This document shows, piece after piece, positions 39,927-46,931 of a DNA stretch of 64,000 nt. Within the stretch, counting starts at the first letter, position 1. Each line of letters opens with the position of its first letter. This stretch comes from Pseudomonas pohangensis. GTDB lineage: Bacteria > Pseudomonadota > Gammaproteobacteria > Pseudomonadales > Pseudomonadaceae. The stretch is from contig NZ_LT629785.1 of the NCBI RefSeq assembly GCF_900105995.1, positions 186,001-250,000 on the forward strand. The letters are read 5' to 3'. The position numbers and the translations under genes are program-made. The notes below the pieces were generated by a model that saw nothing but the letters and a program-made list of their open reading frames with translations, was not told the origin of the DNA and searched no databases.

Positions 39927-39939
39927 GTTACTTTATAAC
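39927..39939 (-). promoter_or_regulatory. Zur-box candidate
   Basis: The sequence GTTACTTTATAAC (plus strand) matches the gammaproteobacterial Zur core GTTATAATATAAC at 10 of 13 positions and keeps both GTTA/TAAC half-site ends. It covers the -10 hexamer of the promoter for the DUF2796-ABC-DUF3299 operon, a position suited to repression when zinc is plentiful. Match to the consensus is from memory. Confidence 0.75.
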
Positions 39940-39959
39940 CTTGCACGCAAAAATGGCAA
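39932..39959 (-). promoter_or_regulatory. promoter of the zinc-limitation operon
   Basis: On the minus strand, -35 TTGCCA (39954-39959), a 16-base spacer and -10 TATAAA (39932-39937). The start site would be about 25 bases before the ATG at 39900. The -10 lies within the Zur-like palindrome. Confidence 0.7.
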
Positions 39960-40008
39960 GCTCTTCCCGGCAACGCCGGATGTTGGCACGTGGTGCGCTG
40001 CCGCTCGT

Positions 40009-40881
40009 TCAATACAGCGCCTGATAGAGTTTGCGCCGGTATAGCGTCACCAGTGGGTCCGCGTTACCCAGCAGATCGAAAACCTGCAGCAGGGTTTTGT
40101 GCGGCAGACCATCGGCATAATTGCGATTGCGCACGAACAAACCCAGCAAGGCTTCCAGCGCCGTTTCGTACTGCTGGCGGGCCAGTTGATAAATGGCCAG
40201 CTGGTAAGCCGCTTCGTCATCCTCGCTGTTTTTTGCCAGGCGTGACTTGAGCAGGGCAACTTCGGGCAGGTCGACGACCTGGCGCATAAACGTCAGTTGT
40301 GCGCGGGCACCGGCAAGCGCCTGCTTGTGGTCATCGCCCTTGACGGCATTCAGCAGGGTCTCGGCTTCGCCCAGTTCGCCGCGCTCGGCCAGGCAGCGGG
40401 CATAGAGAATCAGCGCGCCGGCATGTTGGTTATCTTCCGCGAGCAGGGCTTTCAGTTGTGCCTCCGCTTCGGCAAAGCGTCCTTCGCTGAACAGCGTCTG
40501 GGCGCTCTCCATCGGATCGGCCGCTTCCGGCGCAGGCTCGGCCACGTGCGGTTGCAGCATGCTGCGGATGCCGGATTCCGGCTGCGCGCCGCTGAAGCCG
40601 TCAACCGGCTGGCCATTCTTGAACAGCACCACGGTGGGCAGGCTGCGAATGCCGAAACGGGCGACGATCTCCTGTTCGATATCGCAGTTGATCTTGGCCA
40701 GCAGCAGTTCGCCGCGATAGCTCTCGGTGATCTGCGCCAGCAGCGGCATCAGCGCTTTGCAGGGCGCACACCACTCGGCCCAGAAATCCACCAGCACGGG
40801 TTTGTGAAAGGAATTCTCGATGACCAGTTGTTCAAAACTGGCGCTGCCGGAGACGTCAAATATATAAGGGCTGTCGCTCAT
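40009..40881 (-). CDS. cnoX: thioredoxin/TPR co-chaperone, CnoX (YbbN)-like
   Basis: 290 residues. The N-terminal thioredoxin domain (1-110) holds FWAEWCAPCKALMP with both active-site cysteines (Cys38, Cys41) and the cis-Pro segment IRSLPTVVLFKNG. The C-terminal half is made of TPR-like helices (AEAQLKALLAEDNQHAGALI, ALEALLGLFVRNRNY). This is the domain layout of CnoX/YbbN, which holds oxidation-damaged proteins and passes them to GroEL or DnaK. E. coli CnoX lacks the first Cys, while this form keeps CxxC and may be redox active. Single gene on the minus strand, between the zinc operon and a methyltransferase gene. Confidence 0.88.
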   Translation of the reverse strand: MSDSPYIFDVSGSASFEQLVIENSFHKPVLVDFWAEWCAPCKALMPLLAQITESYRGELLLAKINCDIEQEIVARFGIRSLPTVVLFKNGQPVDGFSGAQPESGIRSMLQPHVAEPAPEAADPMESAQTLFSEGRFAEAEAQLKALLAEDNQHAGALILYARCLAERGELGEAETLLNAVKGDDHKQALAGARAQLTFMRQVVDLPEVALLKSRLAKNSEDDEAAYQLAIYQLARQQYETALEALLGLFVRNRNYADGLPHKTLLQVFDLLGNADPLVTLYRRKLYQALY

Positions 40882-40965
40882 GCGGATTCTCGTGGTACGG
40901 GGACATTGGGACTATAGATGCGGGCGCCGTCTGCCGGATACAAGTGCCGTGAATCCGGTGCAGCT

Positions 40966-41619
40966 TCAGCGCTGTGCACGATAAAGACTGACCCGGCGAA
41001 ACTCGGCAGGTTCACCGAGGTCGGGCCAGGTTTTTGCCTCGAGCAGGGCGAGCCTGGAGTAGCGCGGATGTTCGAAGTCCCTGACCCGTGAATCAGCCAC
41101 CAGCACTTCCCGGCCGCGGCTGGGAAAGTGCTCGAGCAGTGGCAGGTTGGCACGGTCGTACAGAACATCGGCGACGATGATCAGGTCGAAGCGATCCTCT
41201 TCGGCAAAGAAGTCGCCGGAATAACCAAGGGTTACCTGATTCAGCGCGGCATTGGCGCGGCAGGCAGCCAGCGCCAGCGGGTCAAGGTCGCAGGCGACCA
41301 CCTCGGTGGCGCCGGCCTTTGCTGCGGCGATGGCCACCACCCCGGAACCACTGCCGAAATCGAGTACGCGTTTGCCGCGCACGCGCTGCGGGTTGTCGGC
41401 AATCCAGCGCGCCAGTGCCAGGCCGCTGGCCCAACAAAAGCACCAATAGGGCGGCTCGGCCAGAATGCGCCGGGTTTCATCCGCGTCAAAGGCGCGCTGC
41501 ATATTGTCGATGTCGATCAGCCAGAGCTGCAGATCACATTCAGGCAGTTGCTGCACGCTAAGCCGCGCATCCCCCAGCAGCAGTTGCAGGGGCTGGAGCA
41601 GGCTCGGCGGCGCGCTCAT
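40966..41619 (-). CDS. class I SAM-dependent methyltransferase, METTL/ETFB-lysine type
   Basis: 217 residues. SAM-binding motif I is VLDFGSGSGVVAIAAAKAGA (about residues 85-104), motif II has CDLDPLALAACRANA, and the post-motif reads DLIIVADVLYD. The stretch PPYWCFCWASGLALARWI upstream of motif I is characteristic of the METTL20/NNMT-like group that methylates protein lysines, including ETF-beta. The substrate here is not known. Its ATG overlaps the stop of the upstream lipoprotein gene (ATGA), so the two are co-translated. Confidence 0.8.
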   Translation of the reverse strand: MSAPPSLLQPLQLLLGDARLSVQQLPECDLQLWLIDIDNMQRAFDADETRRILAEPPYWCFCWASGLALARWIADNPQRVRGKRVLDFGSGSGVVAIAAAKAGATEVVACDLDPLALAACRANAALNQVTLGYSGDFFAEEDRFDLIIVADVLYDRANLPLLEHFPSRGREVLVADSRVRDFEHPRYSRLALLEAKTWPDLGEPAEFRRVSLYRAQR

Positions 41620-42062
41620 GGCGCGGCAACCAGCTGCAGCGCACCTAGATCAGAATTCAGTTCAGGCCGGATGAACTGGCCTGGCAGGCGTTGTACCAGC
41701 CTGCCGGAAACGCTGACGCGGGCGCGCAGTTGCAGGCGCAGGTCTGCCGGCGCTGCATCCATGGCAACACTCAGCGCGAACGGCAGGGCCTGGCCGGTGC
41801 CGCTCAGGGTCAGACTTGTCAGCAGTTCGCGCGGATGCCCCTGGGCATCGACCAGCACCACGGCCAGTTCGACCACGCTGCCGGGTGCCGGTGTCAGCAA
41901 GGCGCCACTGAGCTGGTGCAAATTTGCCGATAGTTCGGGCGTTGGCGGCGAGGTTTCGCGTACGGGCTGTTTTGCCGGCGTCGGGGCTGGCTGGTGATCT
42001 GCCGGCGGGCTTGCGCAGCCAGACAACAGGCAAGCGAGCAGTATCAGGGGCAAAGGGCGCAT
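41616..42062 (-). CDS. YbaY/YscW-like lipoprotein
   Basis: 148 residues from ATG 42062; the longer frame reaches into the nrdR start and is rejected. The signal peptide ends in a lipobox LLACLLSGCAS with the lipidated Cys at residue 16. After a Pro-rich linker, the domain LSGALLTPAPGSVVELAVVL ... RPELNSDLGALQL matches the YbaY family (related to the YscW pilotin fold). It is probably anchored to the outer membrane. Function unknown. It is divergent from nrdR with 115 bases between start codons and overlaps the methyltransferase gene downstream. Confidence 0.75.
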   Translation of the reverse strand: MRPLPLILLACLLSGCASPPADHQPAPTPAKQPVRETSPPTPELSANLHQLSGALLTPAPGSVVELAVVLVDAQGHPRELLTSLTLSGTGQALPFALSVAMDAAPADLRLQLRARVSVSGRLVQRLPGQFIRPELNSDLGALQLVAAP

Positions 42063-42177
42063 GGCAAAGTCCTGCGGTGTTGTGCGTAACGGGCGCCTGT
42101 ATAGCGCAAAGTGGCTGGCTTGTCTTGCTGGCGTGATGCGCTCTACCATGAAGCCCCGTTTCCGGTAGTAAGCAGCC

Positions 42178-42642
42178 ATGCATTGTCCCTTCTGTGGTGC
42201 ACATGACACCAAGGTTATCGACTCGAGACTGGTTGCCGAGGGTGATCAGGTGCGTCGCCGGCGTGAGTGCATGGCTTGCATGGAGCGCTTCACCACCTTC
42301 GAAACCGCCGAGCTGGTCATGCCGCGCCTGATCAAGACCGACGGCAGCCGCCAGCCCTTCGATGAAGACAAGCTGCGTGCCGGCATGCAGCGCGCGCTGG
42401 AAAAGCGTCCGGTGAGTGTCGAGCGGCTGGAAGAAGCGATCGTGCATATCAAGCACCAGCTGCGCGCCACCGGTGAGCGCGAAATCAAGTCGCGGGTGCT
42501 TGGCGAGCTGGTAATGGTCGAATTGCAGAAGCTCGATGAAGTGGCCTACATCCGCTTTGCCTCGGTGTACCGGCGCTTCCAGGATCTCAACGAGTTCCGC
42601 GAGGAAATCGACCGCCTGTCGCGCGAGCCGTCCAAGCAATGA
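42178..42642 (+). CDS. nrdR: transcriptional regulator NrdR
   Basis: 154 residues. The N-terminal zinc ribbon has Cys3, Cys6, Cys31 and Cys34 (MHCPFCG...ECMACMERF) and is followed by an ATP-cone (about residues 49-139: RLIKTDGSRQPFDEDKL). NrdR binds NrdR boxes before ribonucleotide reductase genes and represses them in response to ATP/dATP. No NrdR box was seen near this gene. It overlaps ribD by four bases, so NrdR and the riboflavin genes are translated from one message, the common pseudomonad arrangement. Confidence 0.97.
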   Translation: MHCPFCGAHDTKVIDSRLVAEGDQVRRRRECMACMERFTTFETAELVMPRLIKTDGSRQPFDEDKLRAGMQRALEKRPVSVERLEEAIVHIKHQLRATGEREIKSRVLGELVMVELQKLDEVAYIRFASVYRRFQDLNEFREEIDRLSREPSKQ

Positions 42643-43757
42643 GCCAGGCCGATCAGGCCTGCATGGCCCGCGCACTGCAGCTGGCGCGCAAGGGGCTGTA
42701 TTCCACCCATCCCAATCCGCGGGTGGGCTGTGTGATCGTGCGTGACGGACAGATTGTCGGCGAGGGCTGGCATGTGCGCGCCGGTGAGCCGCACGCCGAG
42801 GTGCATGCGTTGCGTCAGGCCGGGCCGTTGGCCCGGGGTGCAACCGCCTATGTGACGCTGGAGCCCTGCAGTCACCACGGACGTACGCCACCCTGCGCCG
42901 ATGCGCTGATCGCCGCCGGTGTTGCGCGGGTGGTGGTAGCCATGCAGGACCCCAACCCGCAAGTGGCAGGCGCTGGTCTGCAGCGCCTGGCGCAGGCCGG
43001 TATCGAGGTACAGGTTGGTGTGCTGGAAGGCGAGGCGCGCAGTCTGAATGCCGGCTTTATCAAACGCATGCAGCACGGCTTGCCGTTTGTCCGGGTCAAA
43101 CTGGCGATGAGCCTGGATGGCCGTACGGCCATGGCCAGCGGTGAAAGCCAGTGGATTACCGGCCCCGCTGCGCGCTCGGCGGTACAGCGCTTGCGCGCAG
43201 GCTCCAGCGTGGTCATCAGTGGTGCGGACACTGTAATGGCGGATGGGGCGCGCTTGACCGTACGTGCAGAAGAGCTGGGACTGGATGCCGAACTTGCCGC
43301 GCTGGCAATGAGTCGCCCGCCGCTCCGGGTGCTGGTCGATGGCCGTTTGCGCGTGCCGGCGGCTGCGTCTTTCTATCAGGCCGGCAAGGCGCTGACAGCA
43401 ACCTGTGCGCCAGTCTCTGCGCAGCAACCCCTGCTTGACGATGGCCACCAAGTGTTGGCAATTCCCGGCAGTGATGGCCATGTCGACCTGCACCGGTTGC
43501 TCAGTGAGCTGGCCGGGCGCGGCGCCAATGAGGTGCTGGTCGAGGCCGGGCCAACGCTGGCCGGGGCCTTTGCCCGCGCCGGGCTGGTGGATGAATACCA
43601 GCTGTTCATGGCCGCCAGATTTCTCGGCAGCAGCGCCCGGCCCTTGCTGGATTGGCCGCTGCAGCAGATGGCCGAGGCGCCGCAGCTGAAAATCATTGAA
43701 ATGCGCGCGGTGGGTGACGACTGGCGAATCATCGCGGTGCCGCAGATTCAGGGCTGA
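42639..43757 (+). CDS. ribD: riboflavin biosynthesis bifunctional deaminase/reductase RibD
   Basis: 372 residues. The N-terminal deaminase domain (1-145) contains the zinc motif GEPHAEVHAL and EPCSHHGRTPPCADAL. The C-terminal reductase domain starts at RVKLAMSLDGRTAMASGESQ with the NADPH-type GADTVMADGARLT and NEVLVEAGPTLAGAF segments. RibD deaminates and reduces the GTP cyclohydrolase II product, steps 2 and 3 of riboflavin synthesis. It overlaps nrdR (ATGA). It lies upstream of the FMN riboswitch, so it is not directly under that control unless transcripts read through. Confidence 0.97.
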   Translation: MSQADQACMARALQLARKGLYSTHPNPRVGCVIVRDGQIVGEGWHVRAGEPHAEVHALRQAGPLARGATAYVTLEPCSHHGRTPPCADALIAAGVARVVVAMQDPNPQVAGAGLQRLAQAGIEVQVGVLEGEARSLNAGFIKRMQHGLPFVRVKLAMSLDGRTAMASGESQWITGPAARSAVQRLRAGSSVVISGADTVMADGARLTVRAEELGLDAELAALAMSRPPLRVLVDGRLRVPAAASFYQAGKALTATCAPVSAQQPLLDDGHQVLAIPGSDGHVDLHRLLSELAGRGANEVLVEAGPTLAGAFARAGLVDEYQLFMAARFLGSSARPLLDWPLQQMAEAPQLKIIEMRAVGDDWRIIAVPQIQG

Positions 43758-43823
43758 ATCTGCCGTCAGCGGTGCGTGGCTGCGCCTTTTGTGGTAAAAA
43801 GTGCGGGTCTTGCGAGAGACCAG

Positions 43824-43979
43824 AACGTTCTCAGGGCGGGGTGAAATTCCCCACCGGCGGTAATTCTGCGCAATGCAGATAGCCCGCGAGCGCTTGTGCG
43901 CTTCCTTCGGGAGGCAAGCAAGGTCAGCAGACCCGGTGTGATTCCGGGGCCGACGGTTAGAGTCCGGATAAAGAGAGAG
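43824..43979 (+). ncRNA. FMN riboswitch (RFN element)
   Basis: The sequence contains the hallmark RFN blocks in order: TTCTCAGGGCGGGGTGAAAT, TCCCCACCGGCGGTAA, the variable arm GCGCTTGTGCGC..., AAGGTCAGCAGACCCGGTG, GGCCGACGGTTAGAGTCCGG and the closing ATAAAGAGAGA. It lies 66 bases after ribD and 121 bases before ribC. FMN binding should shut off the downstream riboflavin genes. Ends are approximate. Confidence 0.95.
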
Positions 43980-44034
43980 CGGGATAACCCCATCGGGCGT
44001 TTGTGCGCCCGTGTGAAATCCCTTTCGATCAAGC

Positions 44035-44057
44035 CCTGTTTTTAACCGAAACAGGAG
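44035..44057 (+). promoter_or_regulatory. Shine-Dalgarno-masking hairpin, FMN riboswitch expression platform
   Basis: CCTGTTT (44035-44041) pairs with AAACAGG (44049-44055), burying part of the AGGAG (44053-44057) that serves the small ORF at 44065. Upstream, GGGAT (43981-43985) can pair with ATCCC (44018-44022) around a GGGCG/CGCCC hairpin. No terminator T-run follows, so control is more likely at translation. Confidence 0.55.
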
Positions 44058-44064
44058 TTCGACC

Positions 44065-44115
44065 ATGTTTATCACTGCGATCTGTGACCGGGAGGCGGCA
44101 TGTTCACCGGCATAA
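44065..44115 (+). CDS. 16-codon upstream ORF overlapping ribC start
   Basis: ATG at 44065 with AGGAG 7 bases before it encodes MFITAICDREAACSPA and stops at 44115, 13 bases past the ribC ATG (44100) in another frame. It owns the best ribosome-binding site after the riboswitch. ribC has GGGAGG close to its ATG, inside this ORF. Translating ribosomes could couple riboswitch state to ribC initiation. Whether the peptide is made is unknown. Confidence 0.4.
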   Translation: MFITAICDREAACSPA

Positions 44116-44777
44116 TCGAGGCAATCGGCAAAATTCGTGCGCTCAGCCCCAAGGGTGGCGATGTGCGCGTGCACGTGGAAACTGGCAAGCTCGATCTTGC
44201 CGATGTAAAACTGGGCGACAGCATTGCCGTGAATGGCGTCTGTCTGACGGCGGTTGCGTTGCCGGGTAACGGTTTCTGGGCGGATGTCAGCCGCGAGACG
44301 CTAGCCTGCTCGGCGTTCAGCGATCTGAAAGTCGGCAGCCGGGTAAATCTGGAAAAAGCCCTTACCCCCAGCAGTCGTCTGGGCGGGCACCTGGTCAGCG
44401 GGCATGTCGACGGTGTTGGCGAAGTGGTGGCGCGCGAGGAAAATGCCCGCGCCGTGCAGTTTCGCCTCCGCGCCCCGCGCGAGCTGGCCAAATACATTGC
44501 GCTCAAGGGCTCGATCACCGTGGACGGCACCAGCCTGACGGTGAATGGCGTGAATGGCGCCGAATTCGAGCTGACCATCGTGCCGCACACGCTCAGCGAA
44601 ACCGTCATGGCGGAGTATCAGCCGGGACGCAAGGTCAATCTGGAAGTCGATCTGCTGGCGCGTTACCTGGAGCGCCTGCTGCTCGGCGACCAGGCCGCCG
44701 AAAGCAAGTCTGCGGGCCTCAGCGAAAGCTTTCTGGCCGCCCATGGTTATATGAATCATGGCTCTCTGAAGAATTAA
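44100..44777 (+). CDS. ribC: riboflavin synthase, alpha subunit
   Basis: 225 residues made of two similar halves (MFTGIIEAIGKIRAL and GHLVSGHVDGVGEVV), the lumazine-binding repeats of riboflavin synthase. It converts two 6,7-dimethyl-8-ribityllumazine molecules to riboflavin plus the pyrimidine precursor. Motifs are SIAVNGVCLTAV in the first half and ITVDGTSLTVNGV in the second. It begins under the FMN riboswitch, with its ATG inside a small overlapping ORF, and is followed by ribBX after 13 bases. The symbol ribE is also used for this gene in some bacteria. Confidence 0.96.
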   Translation: MFTGIIEAIGKIRALSPKGGDVRVHVETGKLDLADVKLGDSIAVNGVCLTAVALPGNGFWADVSRETLACSAFSDLKVGSRVNLEKALTPSSRLGGHLVSGHVDGVGEVVAREENARAVQFRLRAPRELAKYIALKGSITVDGTSLTVNGVNGAEFELTIVPHTLSETVMAEYQPGRKVNLEVDLLARYLERLLLGDQAAESKSAGLSESFLAAHGYMNHGSLKN

Positions 44778-44790
44778 GGAAACTGCCCAC

Positions 44791-45885
44791 ATGGCACTCA
44801 ACAGCATCAAAGAGCTGATCGAAGATATCCGCGCCGGCAAGATGGTCATCCTGATGGATGACGAAGATCGCGAAAACGAAGGTGATCTGATCATCGCCTC
44901 GGAATGCGTGACCGCCGAGCACATCAATTTCATGGCCAAGCATGCGCGTGGGCTGATCTGCATGCCGATGACCCGCGAGCGCTGTGAAACGCTCAAGCTG
45001 CCTCTGATGGCGGCGCGCAACGGTTCCGGCTTCGGCACCAAGTTCACCGTATCCATCGAGGCGGCCACCGGTGTCACCACCGGTATCTCGGCGGCCGACC
45101 GGGCGCGCACGGTGCAGGCGGCCGTGGCCAGAGAGGCGGTTGCCGATGACATCGTCAGCCCGGGCCACGTGTTCCCGCTGATGGCCCAGCCCGGTGGGGT
45201 ACTGGCCCGCGCCGGGCATACCGAGGCCGCCTGCGATCTGGCGCGCATGGGCGGTTTCGAGGCCTCCGGGGTGATCTGCGAAATCATGAATGACGACGGC
45301 AGTATGGCGCGTCGCCCCGAACTCGAAGTGTTTGCCGCTGCCCATGACCTGAAGATCGGCACCATCGCCGACCTGATCCACTACCGGCTGATCCATGAAC
45401 GCACCGTGCAGCGGGTCAGTGAGCAGCAGCTGGACAGCGAACTGGGCAGCTTCAATCTGGTGACCTACCGCGATGCGGTGGAAGGTGACGTGCACATGGC
45501 GCTGACCCTCGGCAGCATCTGCGGCGAAGAGCCGACGCTGGTGCGCGTGCACAACATGGACCCGCTGCGCGACCTGTTCATGGTCAAACAGCCGGGGCGC
45601 TGGAGCCTGCGCGCGGCGATGGCGGAAGTAGCCAGTGCCGGCAGCGGCGTGGTGCTGTTGCTGGGCAATCCGATCAATGGTCCGGAATTGCTGGCGCATC
45701 TGGATCGTCAGCTGGGTCAGGACAGCAAGCCGGCAACCCCGGCGACGTACAGCACGGTGGGTGCCGGTTCACAGATATTGCGTGACCTCGGCGTGCGCAA
45801 GATGCGCCTGATGAGTTCGCCGATGAAGTTCAATGCCATATCGGGGTTTGATCTGGAGGTAGTAGAATACCTGCCCGCCGAATAG
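44791..45885 (+). CDS. ribBX: 3,4-dihydroxy-2-butanone-4-phosphate synthase with degenerate GCHII domain (RibBX type)
   Basis: 364 residues. The N-terminal 205 residues are a complete RibB (DDEDRENEGDLIIASE, TGISAADRARTVQ, RAGHTEAACDLARMGG), which makes the four-carbon unit of riboflavin from ribulose 5-phosphate. The C-terminal half looks like GTP cyclohydrolase II (HMALTLGSICGEEPTLVRVH) but lacks the zinc ligands: where RibA has SECLTGD...CDCG this protein reads NMDPLRDLF...PGRWSLR. It therefore matches the RibBX variants described in Proteobacteria, whose second domain is not a cyclohydrolase. The true RibA is at 49185. Confidence 0.92.
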   Translation: MALNSIKELIEDIRAGKMVILMDDEDRENEGDLIIASECVTAEHINFMAKHARGLICMPMTRERCETLKLPLMAARNGSGFGTKFTVSIEAATGVTTGISAADRARTVQAAVAREAVADDIVSPGHVFPLMAQPGGVLARAGHTEAACDLARMGGFEASGVICEIMNDDGSMARRPELEVFAAAHDLKIGTIADLIHYRLIHERTVQRVSEQQLDSELGSFNLVTYRDAVEGDVHMALTLGSICGEEPTLVRVHNMDPLRDLFMVKQPGRWSLRAAMAEVASAGSGVVLLLGNPINGPELLAHLDRQLGQDSKPATPATYSTVGAGSQILRDLGVRKMRLMSSPMKFNAISGFDLEVVEYLPAE

Positions 45886-45966
45886 TGCCACTGGCCGAAA
45901 ATCGACTTAAATTCACCAGGCGTGCATTTCGCGCGCCGGCTCTTTAAACAAATCGAGACTCGTCAC

Positions 45967-46443
45967 ATGACCCTGAAGACCATCGAAGGTACCTTCATCG
46001 CCCCCAAGGGAAAATTTGCCCTGGTGGTCGGCCGTTTCAACAGCTTTGTCGTCGAAAGCCTGGTCAGTGGCGCAGTTGATGCGCTGGTGCGGCATGGCGT
46101 CAGCGAAAGCGACATCACCATCATCCGCGCACCGGGTGCCTTCGAGATTCCGCTGGTCGCGCAGAAGGTCGCGCAGCGCAGCGAGTTTGCCGCCATCATC
46201 GCTCTCGGTGCGGTGATCCGTGGTGGTACGCCGCATTTCGAATACGTCGCCGGTGAGTGCACCAAGGGTCTGGCCCAGGTGTCCATGCAGTTTGGCGTAC
46301 CGGTAGCCTTTGGTGTGCTGACGGTCGACTCCATCGAGCAAGCCATCGAGCGTTCCGGCACCAAGGCCGGCAACAAGGGCGCAGAAGCGGCGCTGTCCGC
46401 CCTGGAAATGGTCAGCCTGCTGTCCGAGCTGGAGGCCAAGTGA
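45967..46443 (+). CDS. ribH: 6,7-dimethyl-8-ribityllumazine synthase
   Basis: 158 residues from ATG 45967 (MTLKTIEGTFIAPKGKFALV); an in-frame ATG at 45922 would add 15 residues not typical of the family. It joins the RibA/D and RibB products to make lumazine. Active-site features are GRFNSFVVESLVSGA, RAPGAFEIPLVAQK, and the HF of GGTPHFEYVAGECTKG. It ends four bases into nusB (GTGA overlap). Confidence 0.95.
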   Translation: MTLKTIEGTFIAPKGKFALVVGRFNSFVVESLVSGAVDALVRHGVSESDITIIRAPGAFEIPLVAQKVAQRSEFAAIIALGAVIRGGTPHFEYVAGECTKGLAQVSMQFGVPVAFGVLTVDSIEQAIERSGTKAGNKGAEAALSALEMVSLLSELEAK

Positions 46444-46931
46444 CTTTCAATAGCGATATCGACAACCCCGAGCAGCCGGACGCCAAGCCGGCCAAGGGCA
46501 AGACTGCGACGCGCCGCAAGGCCCGCAGTCTGGCCATGCAGGCGTTGTACCAGTGGCACATGGCCGGCCAGTCGATCAACGAAATCGAAGCCCAGTTTCG
46601 CGTCGACAATGATTTCAGCGGTGTAGATGGCGGCTATTTCAGTGAAATCCTGCACGGTGTCCCCAGCCTGAAAACCGAGCTGGATGAATTGCTCGTGCCT
46701 TGTCTGGATCGCCCTCTGGACGAACTGGATCCGGTCGAGCTGGCGATCCTGCGCTTGTCGCTGTTCGAGTTGCGCAACCGGGTGGATGTGCCGTACCGGG
46801 TGGTGATCAACGAAGGGATCGAACTGGCCAAGGTCTACGGTGCTACCGACGGGCACAAGTTCGTCAACGGTGTGCTGGACAAACTGGCACCGCAACTGCG
46901 CGAAGCCGAAGTGCGTGCCAACAAGCGCTGA
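46440..46931 (+). CDS. nusB: transcription antitermination protein NusB
   Basis: 163 residues from a GTG at 46440 that overlaps the ribH stop. The all-helical NusB fold is recognisable from RRKARSLAMQALYQWHMAG and the C-terminal PYRVVINEGIELAKVYGATDGHKFVNGVL. It binds S10/NusE (rpsJ at 15313 here) and boxA RNA in rRNA antitermination. The N-terminal 20 residues (TFNSDIDNPEQPDAKPAKGK) are a species-variable extension. The ribH-nusB-thiL-pgpA order is standard in gammaproteobacteria. Confidence 0.94.
   Translation: MTFNSDIDNPEQPDAKPAKGKTATRRKARSLAMQALYQWHMAGQSINEIEAQFRVDNDFSGVDGGYFSEILHGVPSLKTELDELLVPCLDRPLDELDPVELAILRLSLFELRNRVDVPYRVVINEGIELAKVYGATDGHKFVNGVLDKLAPQLREAEVRANKR

Noticed and set aside
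41662..42891. 409-codon minus-strand frame across nrdR and ribD
   Set aside because: It overlaps three well-supported genes, has no family similarity and no start signal.
46840..46914. ATG 46840 as the thiL start
   Set aside because: It overlaps nusB by 92 bases in another frame, and the added residues are not ThiL-like. The true start remains uncertain between GTG 46915 and a near-cognate codon closer to GEFELIRR.
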